A stretch of 64,000 nucleotides of DNA, from the NCBI RefSeq assembly GCF_900141815.1, contig NZ_FQYR01000009.1:882-64881 (forward strand). The letters run 5' to 3'. This document shows, in pieces, positions 6,800 to 14,615 of the stretch; positions within the stretch are counted from its first letter, which is position 1; every line of letters begins with the position of its first letter. The notes under the pieces were generated by a model. The model made no database searches and was not told where the DNA came from. It saw nothing but the letters and a program-made list of their open reading frames with translations. The position numbers and the translations under genes are program-made. Source of the stretch: Rubritalea squalenifaciens DSM 18772 (GTDB taxonomy: Bacteria; Verrucomicrobiota; Verrucomicrobiia; Verrucomicrobiales; Akkermansiaceae).

Positions 6800-8485
6800 A
6801 TGAAATGGATGCTCTCCCGAATCGTTCTCCTCGCGTCTGCTGGATGCGGGATGGTCTTGGCTGTTCCTGCGCTGGATCAGCAGAAGGTAGATCCCGTGTT
6901 GGTGGAGACGAAGGATCTGGCGGGCAAAGTCCATGCTGGCGAGACGGTGGCCTTTCCTGAGGGGAGTTTGCTCTATCTCCAGCATGCGCCGGGTGAGCGG
7001 CTGTATCTGAGTGTGGATGAATCTTTTGATAGCGGGCTGGATGCCAAAGTGATGCCGCTGCGTGAGGGTACGCCGGTCCAGGCAGCGCAGATGAATGGCA
7101 GCAAGAGCTTTGCTAGCCTGGGTGGATGGGGTGAGAAGTCCGAGGTGCGCTGGCACGTCTACCTGCCGCAGGCCGGCAAGGCCACGGTGAAGCTGGAATG
7201 CGCTGTAGCCGCACAGGACGAGCTGCCCAGCATGAAGCTCACTCTGGGATCCAAGACCTATGAACTCACTACTGACGGCAATGGCACGGAGGTGGCCTTC
7301 ACGGGGCCGGGTCTACATCAGCTCACACTAACAGCAGCTAGCTTGCCCGAGGGTACGCAGTTCAAGGCGATGGTGCTGGAGGGTGAGGCGCTCAAGGGAG
7401 CTGCGGTGGCGCGGGCACGCTGGCGCCCCGGAGCGGCTCATGGTCGCTTCCAGCTGCCGGATGAAAATGATTTCCAGCCAGAGATCTGGGTGGTGGAGCA
7501 GGAAGGGATGGCATCTACCGAGAGCTGCTACGCGCCTATCACCACACCCTTCGGCTACTTTGGTTCTAGCAGGACGCCGCAGGGCCACGCACGCGGCATG
7601 AATTTTTCTCTCTGGTCCTTCGGCCGCGGCCAGCAGGAACCGGAGCTGAAAACGCTTTCTCATCTGCTGGCGATCGGCAGTGCGAAGGGGAAATTCAGCG
7701 GCTTCTCCCACGAGGGCACCGGGGTCAAGGTGCGCGGCTGGGATCCCTTTGAAGGCAGTACTTCACGCGTGCAGCGCTATGCCGTGCGCAAGCAGGATGC
7801 CGGCGAGTACTGGATCTGGAGCGGGTATTTCTGGGATTTTGACCAGCAGGGCTGGCATCTCTTTGGCAAGGCCAAGCAGTGGAAGGGCCGCAAGAAGGGC
7901 GAGGGCTTCGGCGTGGGCACCTTCGTGGAAGTGCCAGGCCCGCCACACAGGCAGCGCAGTGGCGATGTGAAGCGCGAGTGCCGCTACCGTGCCTGGGCGA
8001 TCGATTCTAACAATAAAGTGCTCGCAGCCACGCATCTCGCCGGGGAAAAGGGACCGGCGAACCGCTGGCGCTACACCACGCAGGAGGGGCAAGTGGCCCT
8101 GGGCATGGGTGGTGTGCTGCATTACCCGGCTTTTGCCGCCGTGCAGATCCGCCCGCAGGAGAAGCTTCCCGCCTTCCTGCAGGAGAAGCATCTGGGCGAG
8201 CTGCGCCAGCAGCCATGCTCTGTATCGCTGGCTGGCAAGGCAGATCAGGGAGAAGTGACTTTCAAGCTCCAGGGGACGGGTGATGCCGTGCTCACCCTCT
8301 ACTACGGAGAGCAGGATGCCCTGAGCTTCGCCGAGCGCTGGAAGCACAGCAGCCGCCATGAGGTGAAGCTGGATGGAGCCAGCGAACTCAAGCTCCCCCT
8401 ACCAGCAGGTGCCAAGTTCTACCGAGCCTTGTTAGAGGCACCCGAAGGCAAAGCCTGGATGGAGGAGAGTGGTCAGCAGGAGTGA
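6800..8485 (+). CDS. Secreted DUF3472-like protein
   Basis: The 561-residue exported protein (signal peptide through AVPALDQ) has an N-terminal beta-rich module and a central region with 'WSFGRGQQEPE', 'GKFSGFSHEGTG' and 'YWIWSGYFWDF', then 'FGVGTFVEVPGPP'. The arrangement resembles the DUF5077-plus-DUF3472 proteins of Bacteroidetes and Verrucomicrobia, thought to act on or bind carbohydrates; the match is by memory and moderate. AGGGAG lies nine bases before the ATG at 6800 and decides the start over an earlier in-frame codon. It is a single gene flanked by a short gap on both sides. A dispersed CACGGAAG repeat follows the stop. Confidence 0.75.
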   Translation: MKWMLSRIVLLASAGCGMVLAVPALDQQKVDPVLVETKDLAGKVHAGETVAFPEGSLLYLQHAPGERLYLSVDESFDSGLDAKVMPLREGTPVQAAQMNGSKSFASLGGWGEKSEVRWHVYLPQAGKATVKLECAVAAQDELPSMKLTLGSKTYELTTDGNGTEVAFTGPGLHQLTLTAASLPEGTQFKAMVLEGEALKGAAVARARWRPGAAHGRFQLPDENDFQPEIWVVEQEGMASTESCYAPITTPFGYFGSSRTPQGHARGMNFSLWSFGRGQQEPELKTLSHLLAIGSAKGKFSGFSHEGTGVKVRGWDPFEGSTSRVQRYAVRKQDAGEYWIWSGYFWDFDQQGWHLFGKAKQWKGRKKGEGFGVGTFVEVPGPPHRQRSGDVKRECRYRAWAIDSNNKVLAATHLAGEKGPANRWRYTTQEGQVALGMGGVLHYPAFAAVQIRPQEKLPAFLQEKHLGELRQQPCSVSLAGKADQGEVTFKLQGTGDAVLTLYYGEQDALSFAERWKHSSRHEVKLDGASELKLPLPAGAKFYRALLEAPEGKAWMEESGQQE

Positions 8486-8495
8486 TTTTTTTCTG

Positions 8496-8528
8496 AACCA
8501 CGGAATACACGGAAGTAACGGAAGGTGT
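8496..8528. repeat. Dispersed ACACGGAAG repeat, copy 1
   Basis: ACCACGGAATACACGGAAGT followed by AACGGAAGG. Related copies lie near 13143, 13746 and (more diverged) 38644. All are just outside genes. Confidence 0.65.
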
Positions 8529-8545
8529 CTTGATTACTTGGTGGT

Positions 8546-8827
8546 CTAACGCGCGATGCGGCGAATGAGGGCATCGATCAGGAGGAAATTGATATAGACT
8601 GATGCCAGATAGATCAGGTAATGCCAGCTATCAATATAGCCAAACACGAAGCTGAGGAATCCAGACGGGAAACAGAGTAAGGTCTGTACGAGCACCCAAT
8701 AACTGGGGCTCATGAAGCCTTTTTTGAGGATGCCACAGAGCATCAAGATCTCGATGATCGTGTAGGTCACCATCAGGACTTTCGTGAGGCGATGCTGTGG
8801 AGTCAGCTTTTGAAGCGTAGTGGGCAT
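8546..8827 (-). CDS. Small membrane protein
   Basis: A 93-residue protein with three hydrophobic stretches (VLMVTYTIIEILMLCGIL, YWVLVQTLLCFPSGFLSFVF and YLIYLASVYINFLLI), so about three membrane spans. It begins two bases after the stop of the preceding minus-strand gene and forms an operon with it and with the membrane protein at 9196-9711. No family recognised. Confidence 0.7.
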   Translation of the reverse strand: MPTTLQKLTPQHRLTKVLMVTYTIIEILMLCGILKKGFMSPSYWVLVQTLLCFPSGFLSFVFGYIDSWHYLIYLASVYINFLLIDALIRRIAR

Positions 8828-8829
8828 GT

Positions 8830-9189
8830 CTAGTTCATCGCTAGAAGTCGGTTGACAATGACTTTGTCTTTCCGGATCAGAGCGTATCCGAGTCTTCCCA
8901 TCCCTTTGTTCCAGAGTCCATTGTCGTAATAGATGATCTTGTCTCCCTCCTCATAAGCTTCGATGATGCTTTTGAGAAGTTTCTCACTGGGTACAGCTGC
9001 TCGTGTGATTCCCTCTTTTTCTAACTTTGTGGCCTCTTGCTGCTCTTTGGCAATGTGCTTGATCAATTGTTCTTTGGTGAATTCCTGCTTTTTCCAACGA
9101 ATTGGGTAGGGGGGAGAACTGTCTGATGGAGTAGCACTGACAGTTGAAAACAGGCAGATGAAGAGGATGAGGTGTTTGGCAAGTTTCAT
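8830..9189 (-). CDS. Small secreted protein
   Basis: The 119-residue protein has a signal peptide (LAKHLILFICLFSTVSA) and a charged mature part with a long helical stretch 'KEQLIKHIAKEQQEATKLEKEG' split by basic residues and a C-terminal 'GYALIRKDKVIVNRLLAMN'. It lies between two membrane-protein genes, with gaps of six and two bases, so the three are one transcription unit. Function unknown. Confidence 0.7.
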   Translation of the reverse strand: MKLAKHLILFICLFSTVSATPSDSSPPYPIRWKKQEFTKEQLIKHIAKEQQEATKLEKEGITRAAVPSEKLLKSIIEAYEEGDKIIYYDNGLWNKGMGRLGYALIRKDKVIVNRLLAMN

Positions 9190-9195
9190 GGCTTG

Positions 9196-9711
9196 CTAGG
9201 CTTCGACGTGCAGTGTTGGATCTTGGCTGGTCAGTGCTTGCTTCAGGTCACGCTTTGCTTGGATGAATCTGGCTATGGCGCGGCAGAGAAAGGCGACGAA
9301 GGGGCTGAAGAGGATGGCGAACATGGGGTTTGTGTCGCCACTGTAGGCAAATTCGGCGGTGATGCCTTTGTCGCCCGGGAAGTCTGCGGGATCGAATGTC
9401 CACTGGGAGATACGTGTTCCCCAGTTCATGGTGGCGTAGGTGGCCAATAGACAGACAGTGAAGTAAGCTGGCCAACTGAGGGCGCGGAGATGTAGGCCTG
9501 TCTCTGGTGATTGTCTGACCTGCCAGCGCAGTGCGAGGCTGGTGCAAAGCGTGAAGAGTACGATAAAGGGGATGAAATGGAGCACCGGGCCGAGTGATTT
9601 GGGATCAGGGAGCAGACCGGCTTGATACATGATAGAGAGGAGCAGTGCGGCCAGGATCGTAAAAGCTCCTGCGAGCAGGAGGACGAGTTTTTTGCCGCTG
9701 TGGGATTTCAT
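9196..9711 (-). CDS. Membrane protein, first gene of a three-gene operon
   Basis: The 171-residue protein has about four hydrophobic helices (LVLLLAGAFTILAALLLSI, LHFIPFIVLFTLCTSLAL, WPAYFTVCLLATYATM and MFAILFSPFVAFLCRAIA) and a basic C terminus. The fourth helix is followed by an Arg/Lys-rich cytoplasmic tail. It is divergent from the gene at 9798. No family recognised. Confidence 0.7.
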   Translation of the reverse strand: MKSHSGKKLVLLLAGAFTILAALLLSIMYQAGLLPDPKSLGPVLHFIPFIVLFTLCTSLALRWQVRQSPETGLHLRALSWPAYFTVCLLATYATMNWGTRISQWTFDPADFPGDKGITAEFAYSGDTNPMFAILFSPFVAFLCRAIARFIQAKRDLKQALTSQDPTLHVEA

Positions 9712-9797
9712 AACGGCGACTGTAGAGGAGATTTGCGGCTAGGTGAAGCCGTAGTGTGTGCTTGTTTTGTGGCGATGGCACGGTATAGCATGAGGGG

Positions 9798-10865
9798 ATG
9801 AAATGTTTGCTGGTGTTATTGTTGTTCTCCACGGCTTTGTTAGGGCAGGAGGATTACCGGGAGATCGAGGTGCCTACCTTGATGAAGCAGCTGGGACTGA
9901 AGACGGAGGGCCTGAGTTTCCGGGATGATGCCACGGATGAGATCACGCTGATCACGCGCGGTGACAAACTAGTAGGTTACTATCGTCTGGAGACATCCTG
10001 GCAGCCGCAGAAGATGAAGGTACCTGAGGGGGTGACGAAGATCCTGTATGGGCTGGGCAAGGGGAAGGCGAATATGGTCATCGTGACGGAGGCGGATGAG
10101 TTGGCCATTTGGCTGGCGGCCTATCAGAACCATACAGAGCAGATGAAGGCCTCTCATGCCTTTGTCCCCACGAGCCCGGATGCAGGATTTCCGCTCAAGC
10201 GTCAGGAGATCGCGGTGGATGAATCCGAAGCCTACGAAATGAGTTTGTACTTTTACCGGGGAGAGGAGGAGGTGCTGGCCATGAAGGCGGGGCTGGAGAT
10301 GTATGAGGAAATGGGGGCCAACCTGCGCAATCCGGTGCTCTATGCGCTGCTGAATGATCAGATGCCGAGACCAGAGATCGCTCCCGTACCTCAAAACGAG
10401 TTCAAGAAGCCTGATGAATACAATGGCATGCCCTTCGAGGATAACGAGGGCCGGATCAAGGAATGGTTCAAAGGCTGGGTGCAGACCTTTAATGAGGATG
10501 ATCCCAAGAAGATGATGGCCTTCTACGATGACGGCGAGGACTCCGCGAATCTGGACATGCTGGTCTCCGTAGGGCGCTGGCATCATGGCCGCGAGGAGGC
10601 GCGCAAGGCCTATGAGGGAGACGCGGAGGTGCTGGACTACTACGACTCTCAGGCCGTGGACCTGAAGGTGCGCTATCTCGGCGGGAACTACGCACTCGTG
10701 TCCTTCCAGCACCACTTCAAGTATAAGGTGAAGGAGGACGGTAGGAAATTTCAGGTGAAGATCCGCACCACCATGACCCTCAAGTGGCTGAACGGAAACT
10801 GGAAGATCGTCCAGGAGCATTCCTCCCCCATGGAGAACGTGCCTTACGTGGTGGAGATTGAGTAG
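9798..10865 (+). CDS. Secreted protein with NTF2/SnoaL-like C-terminal domain
   Basis: A 355-residue exported protein (KCLLVLLLFSTALLG leader). Residues about 220-350 read as an NTF2/SnoaL-like fold: 'IKEWFKGWVQTFNEDDPKKMMAFYDD' as the opening helices and cone, 'VRYLGGNYALVSFQHHFKY' as central strands, and 'TMTLKWLNGNWKIVQEHSS' as the closing strand-turn-strand. Such domains often form small-molecule binding pockets or act as simple beta-cone scaffolds. The N-terminal 200 residues are unassigned. ATG at 9798 is the first Met and gives the leader directly. Confidence 0.75.
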   Translation: MKCLLVLLLFSTALLGQEDYREIEVPTLMKQLGLKTEGLSFRDDATDEITLITRGDKLVGYYRLETSWQPQKMKVPEGVTKILYGLGKGKANMVIVTEADELAIWLAAYQNHTEQMKASHAFVPTSPDAGFPLKRQEIAVDESEAYEMSLYFYRGEEEVLAMKAGLEMYEEMGANLRNPVLYALLNDQMPRPEIAPVPQNEFKKPDEYNGMPFEDNEGRIKEWFKGWVQTFNEDDPKKMMAFYDDGEDSANLDMLVSVGRWHHGREEARKAYEGDAEVLDYYDSQAVDLKVRYLGGNYALVSFQHHFKYKVKEDGRKFQVKIRTTMTLKWLNGNWKIVQEHSSPMENVPYVVEIE

Positions 10866-11070
10866 TCCCGCATTGAGCTGATTGACCCATCAGTTGATTT
10901 TCTGTTAGGTACAGATTTTCTAAATATCTGCATACCGGAAAATAGGCATGCGCTGTGGGTTGATGGATAGCGTGGAAGCTTTTATTGGTGGGGTGTGATC
11001 GTGATTTAAGCTGTTGGTGGCGAGTTGGATAGAATCGCTTGATTGTCTGATTTACTGGATTTTTTTCAGG

Positions 11071-11532
11071 ATGAAAGGTAAGCTGCGGGTTATGGTGAGA
11101 ATGTGTCATCTCGCTGTGTGTTCGTTTTCCCTAGGCTTGCTCACGCTGGTGCCGGTGGGGAACGTGTGCGCACAGGATAAGGCAGTCGTTGTGGCCGAGC
11201 CGTCGCGGCCATCGTGGATGGACGACTGGAATGAAATCGCCCCGGTGCTCAATGCGGAGCTGGTGAATGCGGACCTCACTACCGAGGACCTGACCAAGAC
11301 GCAGACGGATACCTTCCGGGCCAAATGGCTGGTGGATCAGTCGCGGGGAGTCTATTACTCGAACACCCTCTCCGTGAAGGTGGATCCACAGGGCCGGCTG
11401 GACGTGAAGTACTCCATCCTCTGGGAAGGTCGCCCCACCAACCTGACTTACTTCGTAAAGAAGGTCGGCGGCCGCTACCAGGTCGTCGAGCGCAAGGTCA
11501 CTGTCCTCATCAGGCGCTACAAGCAGCGCTAG
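11071..11532 (+). CDS. Small secreted protein
   Basis: About 153 residues with a signal peptide (HLAVCSFSLGLLTLVPVGNVCA) and a mature part ending in 'GRYQVVERKVTVLIRRYKQR'. The N-terminal half has the acidic 'WNEIAPVLNAELVNADLTTEDL'. The start is uncertain: ATG at 11071 or at 11092, the latter preceded by AGGTAAG at good spacing. The last 23 bases overlap the end of the convergent gene at 11510. No family recognised. Confidence 0.65.
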   Translation: MKGKLRVMVRMCHLAVCSFSLGLLTLVPVGNVCAQDKAVVVAEPSRPSWMDDWNEIAPVLNAELVNADLTTEDLTKTQTDTFRAKWLVDQSRGVYYSNTLSVKVDPQGRLDVKYSILWEGRPTNLTYFVKKVGGRYQVVERKVTVLIRRYKQR

Positions 11533-11758
11533 TAGTCTTCTGGAAGATATACTTGCTGCTGCGCCAGAAGAGCAAGGGGCTCTCCACGGTGAGCAGCTGC
11601 CAGCCTTCCTGGGCTTTGCGCGTGAGCGCGCGCGAAAGGATTTCGTTTGCTTGCTTGGGAGAGTAGATCCCATACGAGCTCTTTCCTTCCTCCAGCGAGA
11701 TTTGTTCGCAGAAAAGCTGACTGTGGCTGAGGACGATGACTTCGGTAGATGGATTCAT
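11510..11758 (-). CDS. Small DUF4177-like protein
   Basis: The 82-residue cytoplasmic protein contains 'ANEILSRALTRKAQEGWQLLTV', the core of small DUF4177-type proteins, in which an 'L...A.EGWxLvsv' helix-strand unit is conserved. No function is known for that family. It overlaps the upstream membrane-protein gene by four bases and the plus-strand gene end by 23 bases. Confidence 0.7.
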   Translation of the reverse strand: MNPSTEVIVLSHSQLFCEQISLEEGKSSYGIYSPKQANEILSRALTRKAQEGWQLLTVESPLLFWRSSKYIFQKTTSAACSA

Positions 11759-12075
11759 GCAGGCTTGGTCTGGTTGCGGCGTTTGACTTTGCTGAGGAAG
11801 CTTTTCAGGGAAAGACTGTTGGTGATGAGGGTTAATAGGAAGATAGCAGGATAGGCCAGTGGGTGATGCCCGCTTTCTTCCTGTAGTGCGCTGGCGAGTG
11901 TGGGATCCGGATAAAGCAGGATACTGCCGGTGATGGCACTCACGACCAGAAGTAGCATGCCAAACCTCGGGAATAAACAGGTAATGTAGGCCACAGGCAG
12001 GGCCAGCAGGAAGCCACAGAGCGCGGCATCAAGCAATGACGGAAATTTGTCGGCTATTTCAGCGAGGATGAGCAT
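11755..12075 (-). CDS. Membrane protein
   Basis: A 106-residue protein with about three hydrophobic segments (LLDAALCGFLLALPVAYITCLF, MLLLVVSAITGSILL and YPAIFLLTLITNSLSL) and a basic tail. It is seven bases downstream of the lipoprotein gene and overlaps the DUF4177-like gene by four bases, so three genes form an operon. Function unknown. Confidence 0.7.
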   Translation of the reverse strand: MLILAEIADKFPSLLDAALCGFLLALPVAYITCLFPRFGMLLLVVSAITGSILLYPDPTLASALQEESGHHPLAYPAIFLLTLITNSLSLKSFLSKVKRRNQTKPA

Positions 12076-12082
12076 AGCTATT

Positions 12083-12742
12083 CTATTTCTCAGGGAGGTG
12101 GTCTTTGATGTTCACCGCTTGCTCGCTGTTGCGGGTGATGAAGAGGAGGGAGTCTAACAAAGTATGATCGGCTCTGTCTGCACGCATGACGAGAACCTTT
12201 CTCTCCACTGAGAAAGTGGCGGTTTCGTTTTCCCCGTTAGGCCACGGAGAGCCGTCATCCAGATGGACGGGTTTGCCGTCGGCGTAGAGCCCTATTCGGT
12301 TGAGTTCCTGCTCTGTCATGAGGTGGCTTCTGGTGATAGATCCATCAGCATACTCGTCATGACTTGGTAGTGTATCAGTGATGATGTAGACCCCGTTCTC
12401 ATACCTGATGTGGAGTTGTAGACCTGTTCTCAGAAATTCTAGATAAGCTACGAATGGGAGTTTCAGCGGTTGATTGAGGGTGACCGACCTGGAAAGCGTG
12501 GACTCGTTCTGAATATCGATGCGAAGCTTTCCGCGGTAGTGTTTGTTCGCAAGTGTCTGACGGAGGAGGTCTGCCAGAATGACGCGCAGCTCAGTGTCTT
12601 TGTAGTCGCAGGTGACGATGAGACCTTCATCTTTGTTGGCTGTTTGTGTGGCTTCCTCTCTGGCTGTTGAGTCATCGCGGCTACAGCTGCTGACAGCTAG
12701 AGCTATCAAGGTGAGTGCGCAAAACAGGGAACGGTACAGCAT
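12083..12742 (-). CDS. Lipoprotein with secretin N-terminal-like (STN) segment
   Basis: The 219-residue product has a lipoprotein leader ending in LAVSSC. Residues about 45-125 show the pattern of a secretin/TonB short N-terminal (STN-like) domain: 'KDTELRVILADLLRQTL', 'LRIDIQN', 'VTLNQPLKLPFVAYLEFLRTGLQLHIRYENGVYII', here split by short loops. Such domains bind partner proteins in the periplasm; here it is on a lipid anchor without any secretin. The C-terminal part is unassigned. It leads a three-gene operon. Confidence 0.7.
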   Translation of the reverse strand: MLYRSLFCALTLIALAVSSCSRDDSTAREEATQTANKDEGLIVTCDYKDTELRVILADLLRQTLANKHYRGKLRIDIQNESTLSRSVTLNQPLKLPFVAYLEFLRTGLQLHIRYENGVYIITDTLPSHDEYADGSITRSHLMTEQELNRIGLYADGKPVHLDDGSPWPNGENETATFSVERKVLVMRADRADHTLLDSLLFITRNSEQAVNIKDHLPEK

Positions 12743-12862
12743 AGGAAGATAAAGCTAAGGGACAGCCATGCCTGATGTACAGGGGGAAGTGACGTGATTG
12801 CTTAAGGAAGCCTAAAAGTTAGGATTGGCAGGAGAAGGCTTAACTTGTACATTCTTTTGCAT

Positions 12863-13123
12863 ATGGTTCAGCGGGCAACATCGGATGACGCGGCGTACAT
12901 GGTGCTATTTGCACTGGTTTCGCTTTTGTTGTCGTTTTTCATCCTCGGGGTGAAGGTGTATAGTCACGTGCCCTTCAATGACATGTGGTGCAAGCTGATC
13001 TGCCTGACGGTGGTGGTAGGCTTCCCGCTCTACGCCTTCCTGCGCATTTCCAAAGCAGTTGGCGTGCTCGCGATCCTGATGATGCCTTTCGTCCAGCTGG
13101 CGCTGATGCCTGTGATCTGCTAG
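12863..13123 (+). CDS. Small membrane protein, source of a local duplication
   Basis: About 86 residues with three hydrophobic stretches (YMVLFALVSLLLSFFIL, LICLTVVVGFPLYAFL and VLAILMMPFVQLALMPVI). The ATG at 12863 is chosen; a TTG at 12845 is possible. The last 63 bases of this gene and 53 bases beyond it are repeated 600 bases downstream (13663-13778) as a remnant with three mismatches in 116. Confidence 0.65.
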   Translation: MVQRATSDDAAYMVLFALVSLLLSFFILGVKVYSHVPFNDMWCKLICLTVVVGFPLYAFLRISKAVGVLAILMMPFVQLALMPVIC

Positions 13124-13176
13124 AGGGGCGGCTTGTTAGTATCTACCACAGAATACACGGAAGTGACGGAAGGCTG
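13061..13176. repeat. 116-bp direct repeat, copy A
   Basis: Covers the last part of the small membrane-protein gene, its stop, and a dispersed ACACGGAAG element. Copy B is at 13663-13778; I count three substitutions and no gaps. Confidence 0.9.
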
Positions 13177-13219
13177 ACTTGATGGAGCGCTGGCATGGAG
13201 TCTGTCTGAGTCAATACGG

Positions 13220-13570
13220 TTATCGCCAGCAGTTGACGTAGGTGCTTGCGTGTTTGCCGTTGTGATAGCTCACGCTGTAGTGAGAGTGGTTCATGTAGAG
13301 ATGATAGTGCCCGGCAGAGATGTAGCGGTAGTTGACTGCCCATTGGGTGTGCTCGTCTTTATTTCTGACAAGGGTATCTATGGTTTTGTCAGCTTTGCAG
13401 AGCTGATCCATGTCTTTTGGGAAGTCTCCGTGTTTTTTGTAGAAGTTGTCTGCGGCTTTTTCGTATGGGGCCACGCGCTGGGAGGCGTAGAGGCGGGCGG
13501 CCGATTTAGGGAGGAAGGGGCAGCAGCTGGAGAAGGAGAGGGGGGTGAGGACTACGAGCAGGTGTTTCAT
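13220..13570 (-). CDS. Small lipoprotein
   Basis: The 116-residue protein has a leader ending in LSFSSC or the adjacent Cys, so it is lipid-anchored. The mature part contains 'ADNFYKKHGDFPKDMDQLCK', a short segment like those of pseudopilin-derived and type IV pilin-like secreted proteins (helix followed by 'G.FP.....L'), and 'YRYISAGHYHLYMNHSHYSVSYHNGKH', rich in His and Tyr, which might bind metal. It sits between the two copies of the 116-bp duplication. Confidence 0.7.
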   Translation of the reverse strand: MKHLLVVLTPLSFSSCCPFLPKSAARLYASQRVAPYEKAADNFYKKHGDFPKDMDQLCKADKTIDTLVRNKDEHTQWAVNYRYISAGHYHLYMNHSHYSVSYHNGKHASTYVNCWR

Positions 13571-13662
13571 GGCGGAGGAGTGTAGAGTGAAATGCTCCTC
13601 TCATCAAGTACGCTGCAGCAAGTCTTCCGCGCTCTGGAGGTTATGCGTGGCTCCGGGAGTGG

Positions 13663-13778
13663 GGCGTGCTCGCGATCCTGATGATGCTTTTCGTCCAGCT
13701 GGCGCTGATGCCAGTGATCTGCTAGAGGGGCGGATTGTTAGTATCTACCACAGAATACACGGAAGTGACGGAAGGCTG
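13663..13778 (+). pseudogene. Remnant of duplicated small membrane-protein gene (116-bp repeat, copy B)
   Basis: This stretch repeats 13061-13176. In the matching frame it still reads GVLAILMMLFVQLALMPVIC and a stop. The weak similarity runs a few codons further upstream (YAWLR versus YAFLR) and then fades, and no start codon is left. It is a 3' gene fragment left by a local duplication that spans the lipoprotein gene at 13220-13570. Confidence 0.8.
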
Positions 13779-13801
13779 CTTCACGCAGCTAAACGTTTGT
13801 G

Positions 13802-14236
13802 TCAGTCCTTAAGGGTGACGGCAGTGCCGGAGGCGCAGATCATCAGCATGCCTTGGTTGATGCTTTCGTAATCGATATCGATGCCCACGACGGCATCCGC
13901 GCCCATGGCCTTGGCTTCCTCCAGCATTTCCTGGATGGCGATCTCGCGGCCATTTTTCAGGCTGTTCTCGTAAGCGCCAGCACGGCCACCCACGATATTG
14001 CGGACACTGGCGGCGAAGTCGCGCACGATGTTCGCCCCCATGATGGCTTCCCCGAAGACCACGCCCTTGGTTTCGGAGATTTCCTTGCCGGGAATCTGCG
14101 GTGTGGTGGAACAGGGCATGGAGTAGCCTGACTCCTGAGAGCCGGGGAGATTGCCTAGGCGGTCGGCTTTACAGCACCAGCAGGCAGGATGGATATCGTC
14201 ATTCAGTACTTCGCAGTGTTTACAGGTCCAGCTCAT
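13802..14236 (-). CDS. YbjQ/UPF0145-like protein with N-terminal zinc finger
   Basis: A 144-residue cytoplasmic protein. Residues 3-25 have '[20 protein letters not shown]', a RanBP2-like zinc ribbon with Cys5, Cys8, Cys19 and Cys22. From about 55 on it follows the YbjQ/UPF0145 family (putative heavy-metal-binding domain): '[17 protein letters not shown]', '[19 protein letters not shown]' and '[19 protein letters not shown]'. The family forms pentameric beta-barrel-like assemblies; its substrate is not settled. Adding a zinc finger is a variant. I start at the ATG at 14236 because the sequence before the finger has no ribosome site; a GTG at 14257 is possible. Confidence 0.85.
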   Translation of the reverse strand: MSWTCKHCEVLNDDIHPACWCCKADRLGNLPGSQESGYSMPCSTTPQIPGKEISETKGVVFGEAIMGANIVRDFAASVRNIVGGRAGAYENSLKNGREIAIQEMLEEAKAMGADAVVGIDIDYESINQGMLMICASGTAVTLKD

Positions 14237-14309
14237 AGGGGGGAGTTTGATTTCCACCGAGGCTAGGGAGTCGTCCGTGAGCTGGCTAGGAAAAAGCTAG
14301 GCAGTGATC

Positions 14310-14615
14310 ATGAAGCTTGATCGGGCTGGCGACGAAACTAGGATGCTAGGCATGGGACTGGATGGAGTAGAGCTCATCATGGCCGTCGAAGAGGAGTTTG
14401 GTGTCTCCCTAGATGATGCCGAAGTAGCCAGTTTGCGCACGCCAAGAGACCTGACCGCGGTCGTCTGGAAAAAGCTGGAGGCTTGCCATGACAGAGAGGG
14501 TGAATGGACGCAGGAGCGTGTCCGTCAGGTGATAAGGCAGATCATCCGCGAGCAGCTCGGGGTGAAAGACTTTTCCGATGATGCGGAGTTTGTAAGGGAC
14601 TTAGGAGTGGACTAG
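14310..14615 (+). CDS. Acyl-carrier-like protein with the two halves in swapped order
   Basis: This 101-residue protein reads as a carrier protein cut and rejoined. Residues about 14-55 ('LDGVELIMAVEEEF' onward to 'TPRDLTAVVW') correspond to the second half of acyl carrier protein, helices II-IV, while residues about 65-101 ('ERVRQVIRQIIREQLGV' to 'FVRDLGVD' and stop) correspond to the first half, helix I and the loop up to the serine. The modifiable Ser of the DSL motif is absent at both junctions: the C-terminal end stops at DLGVD and the N-terminal part begins LDG. The fold could be that of a circularly permuted carrier, or the protein may pair two monomers. I know of similar bacterial proteins but not of a function. 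ATG at 14310; convergent with the next gene by four bases. Confidence 0.8.
   Translation: MKLDRAGDETRMLGMGLDGVELIMAVEEEFGVSLDDAEVASLRTPRDLTAVVWKKLEACHDREGEWTQERVRQVIRQIIREQLGVKDFSDDAEFVRDLGVD

Noticed and set aside
9969-10820. 283-codon minus-strand frame opposite the SnoaL-like gene
   Set aside because: Low-complexity His/Leu-rich product without motif, antisense of a gene with signal peptide and domain.
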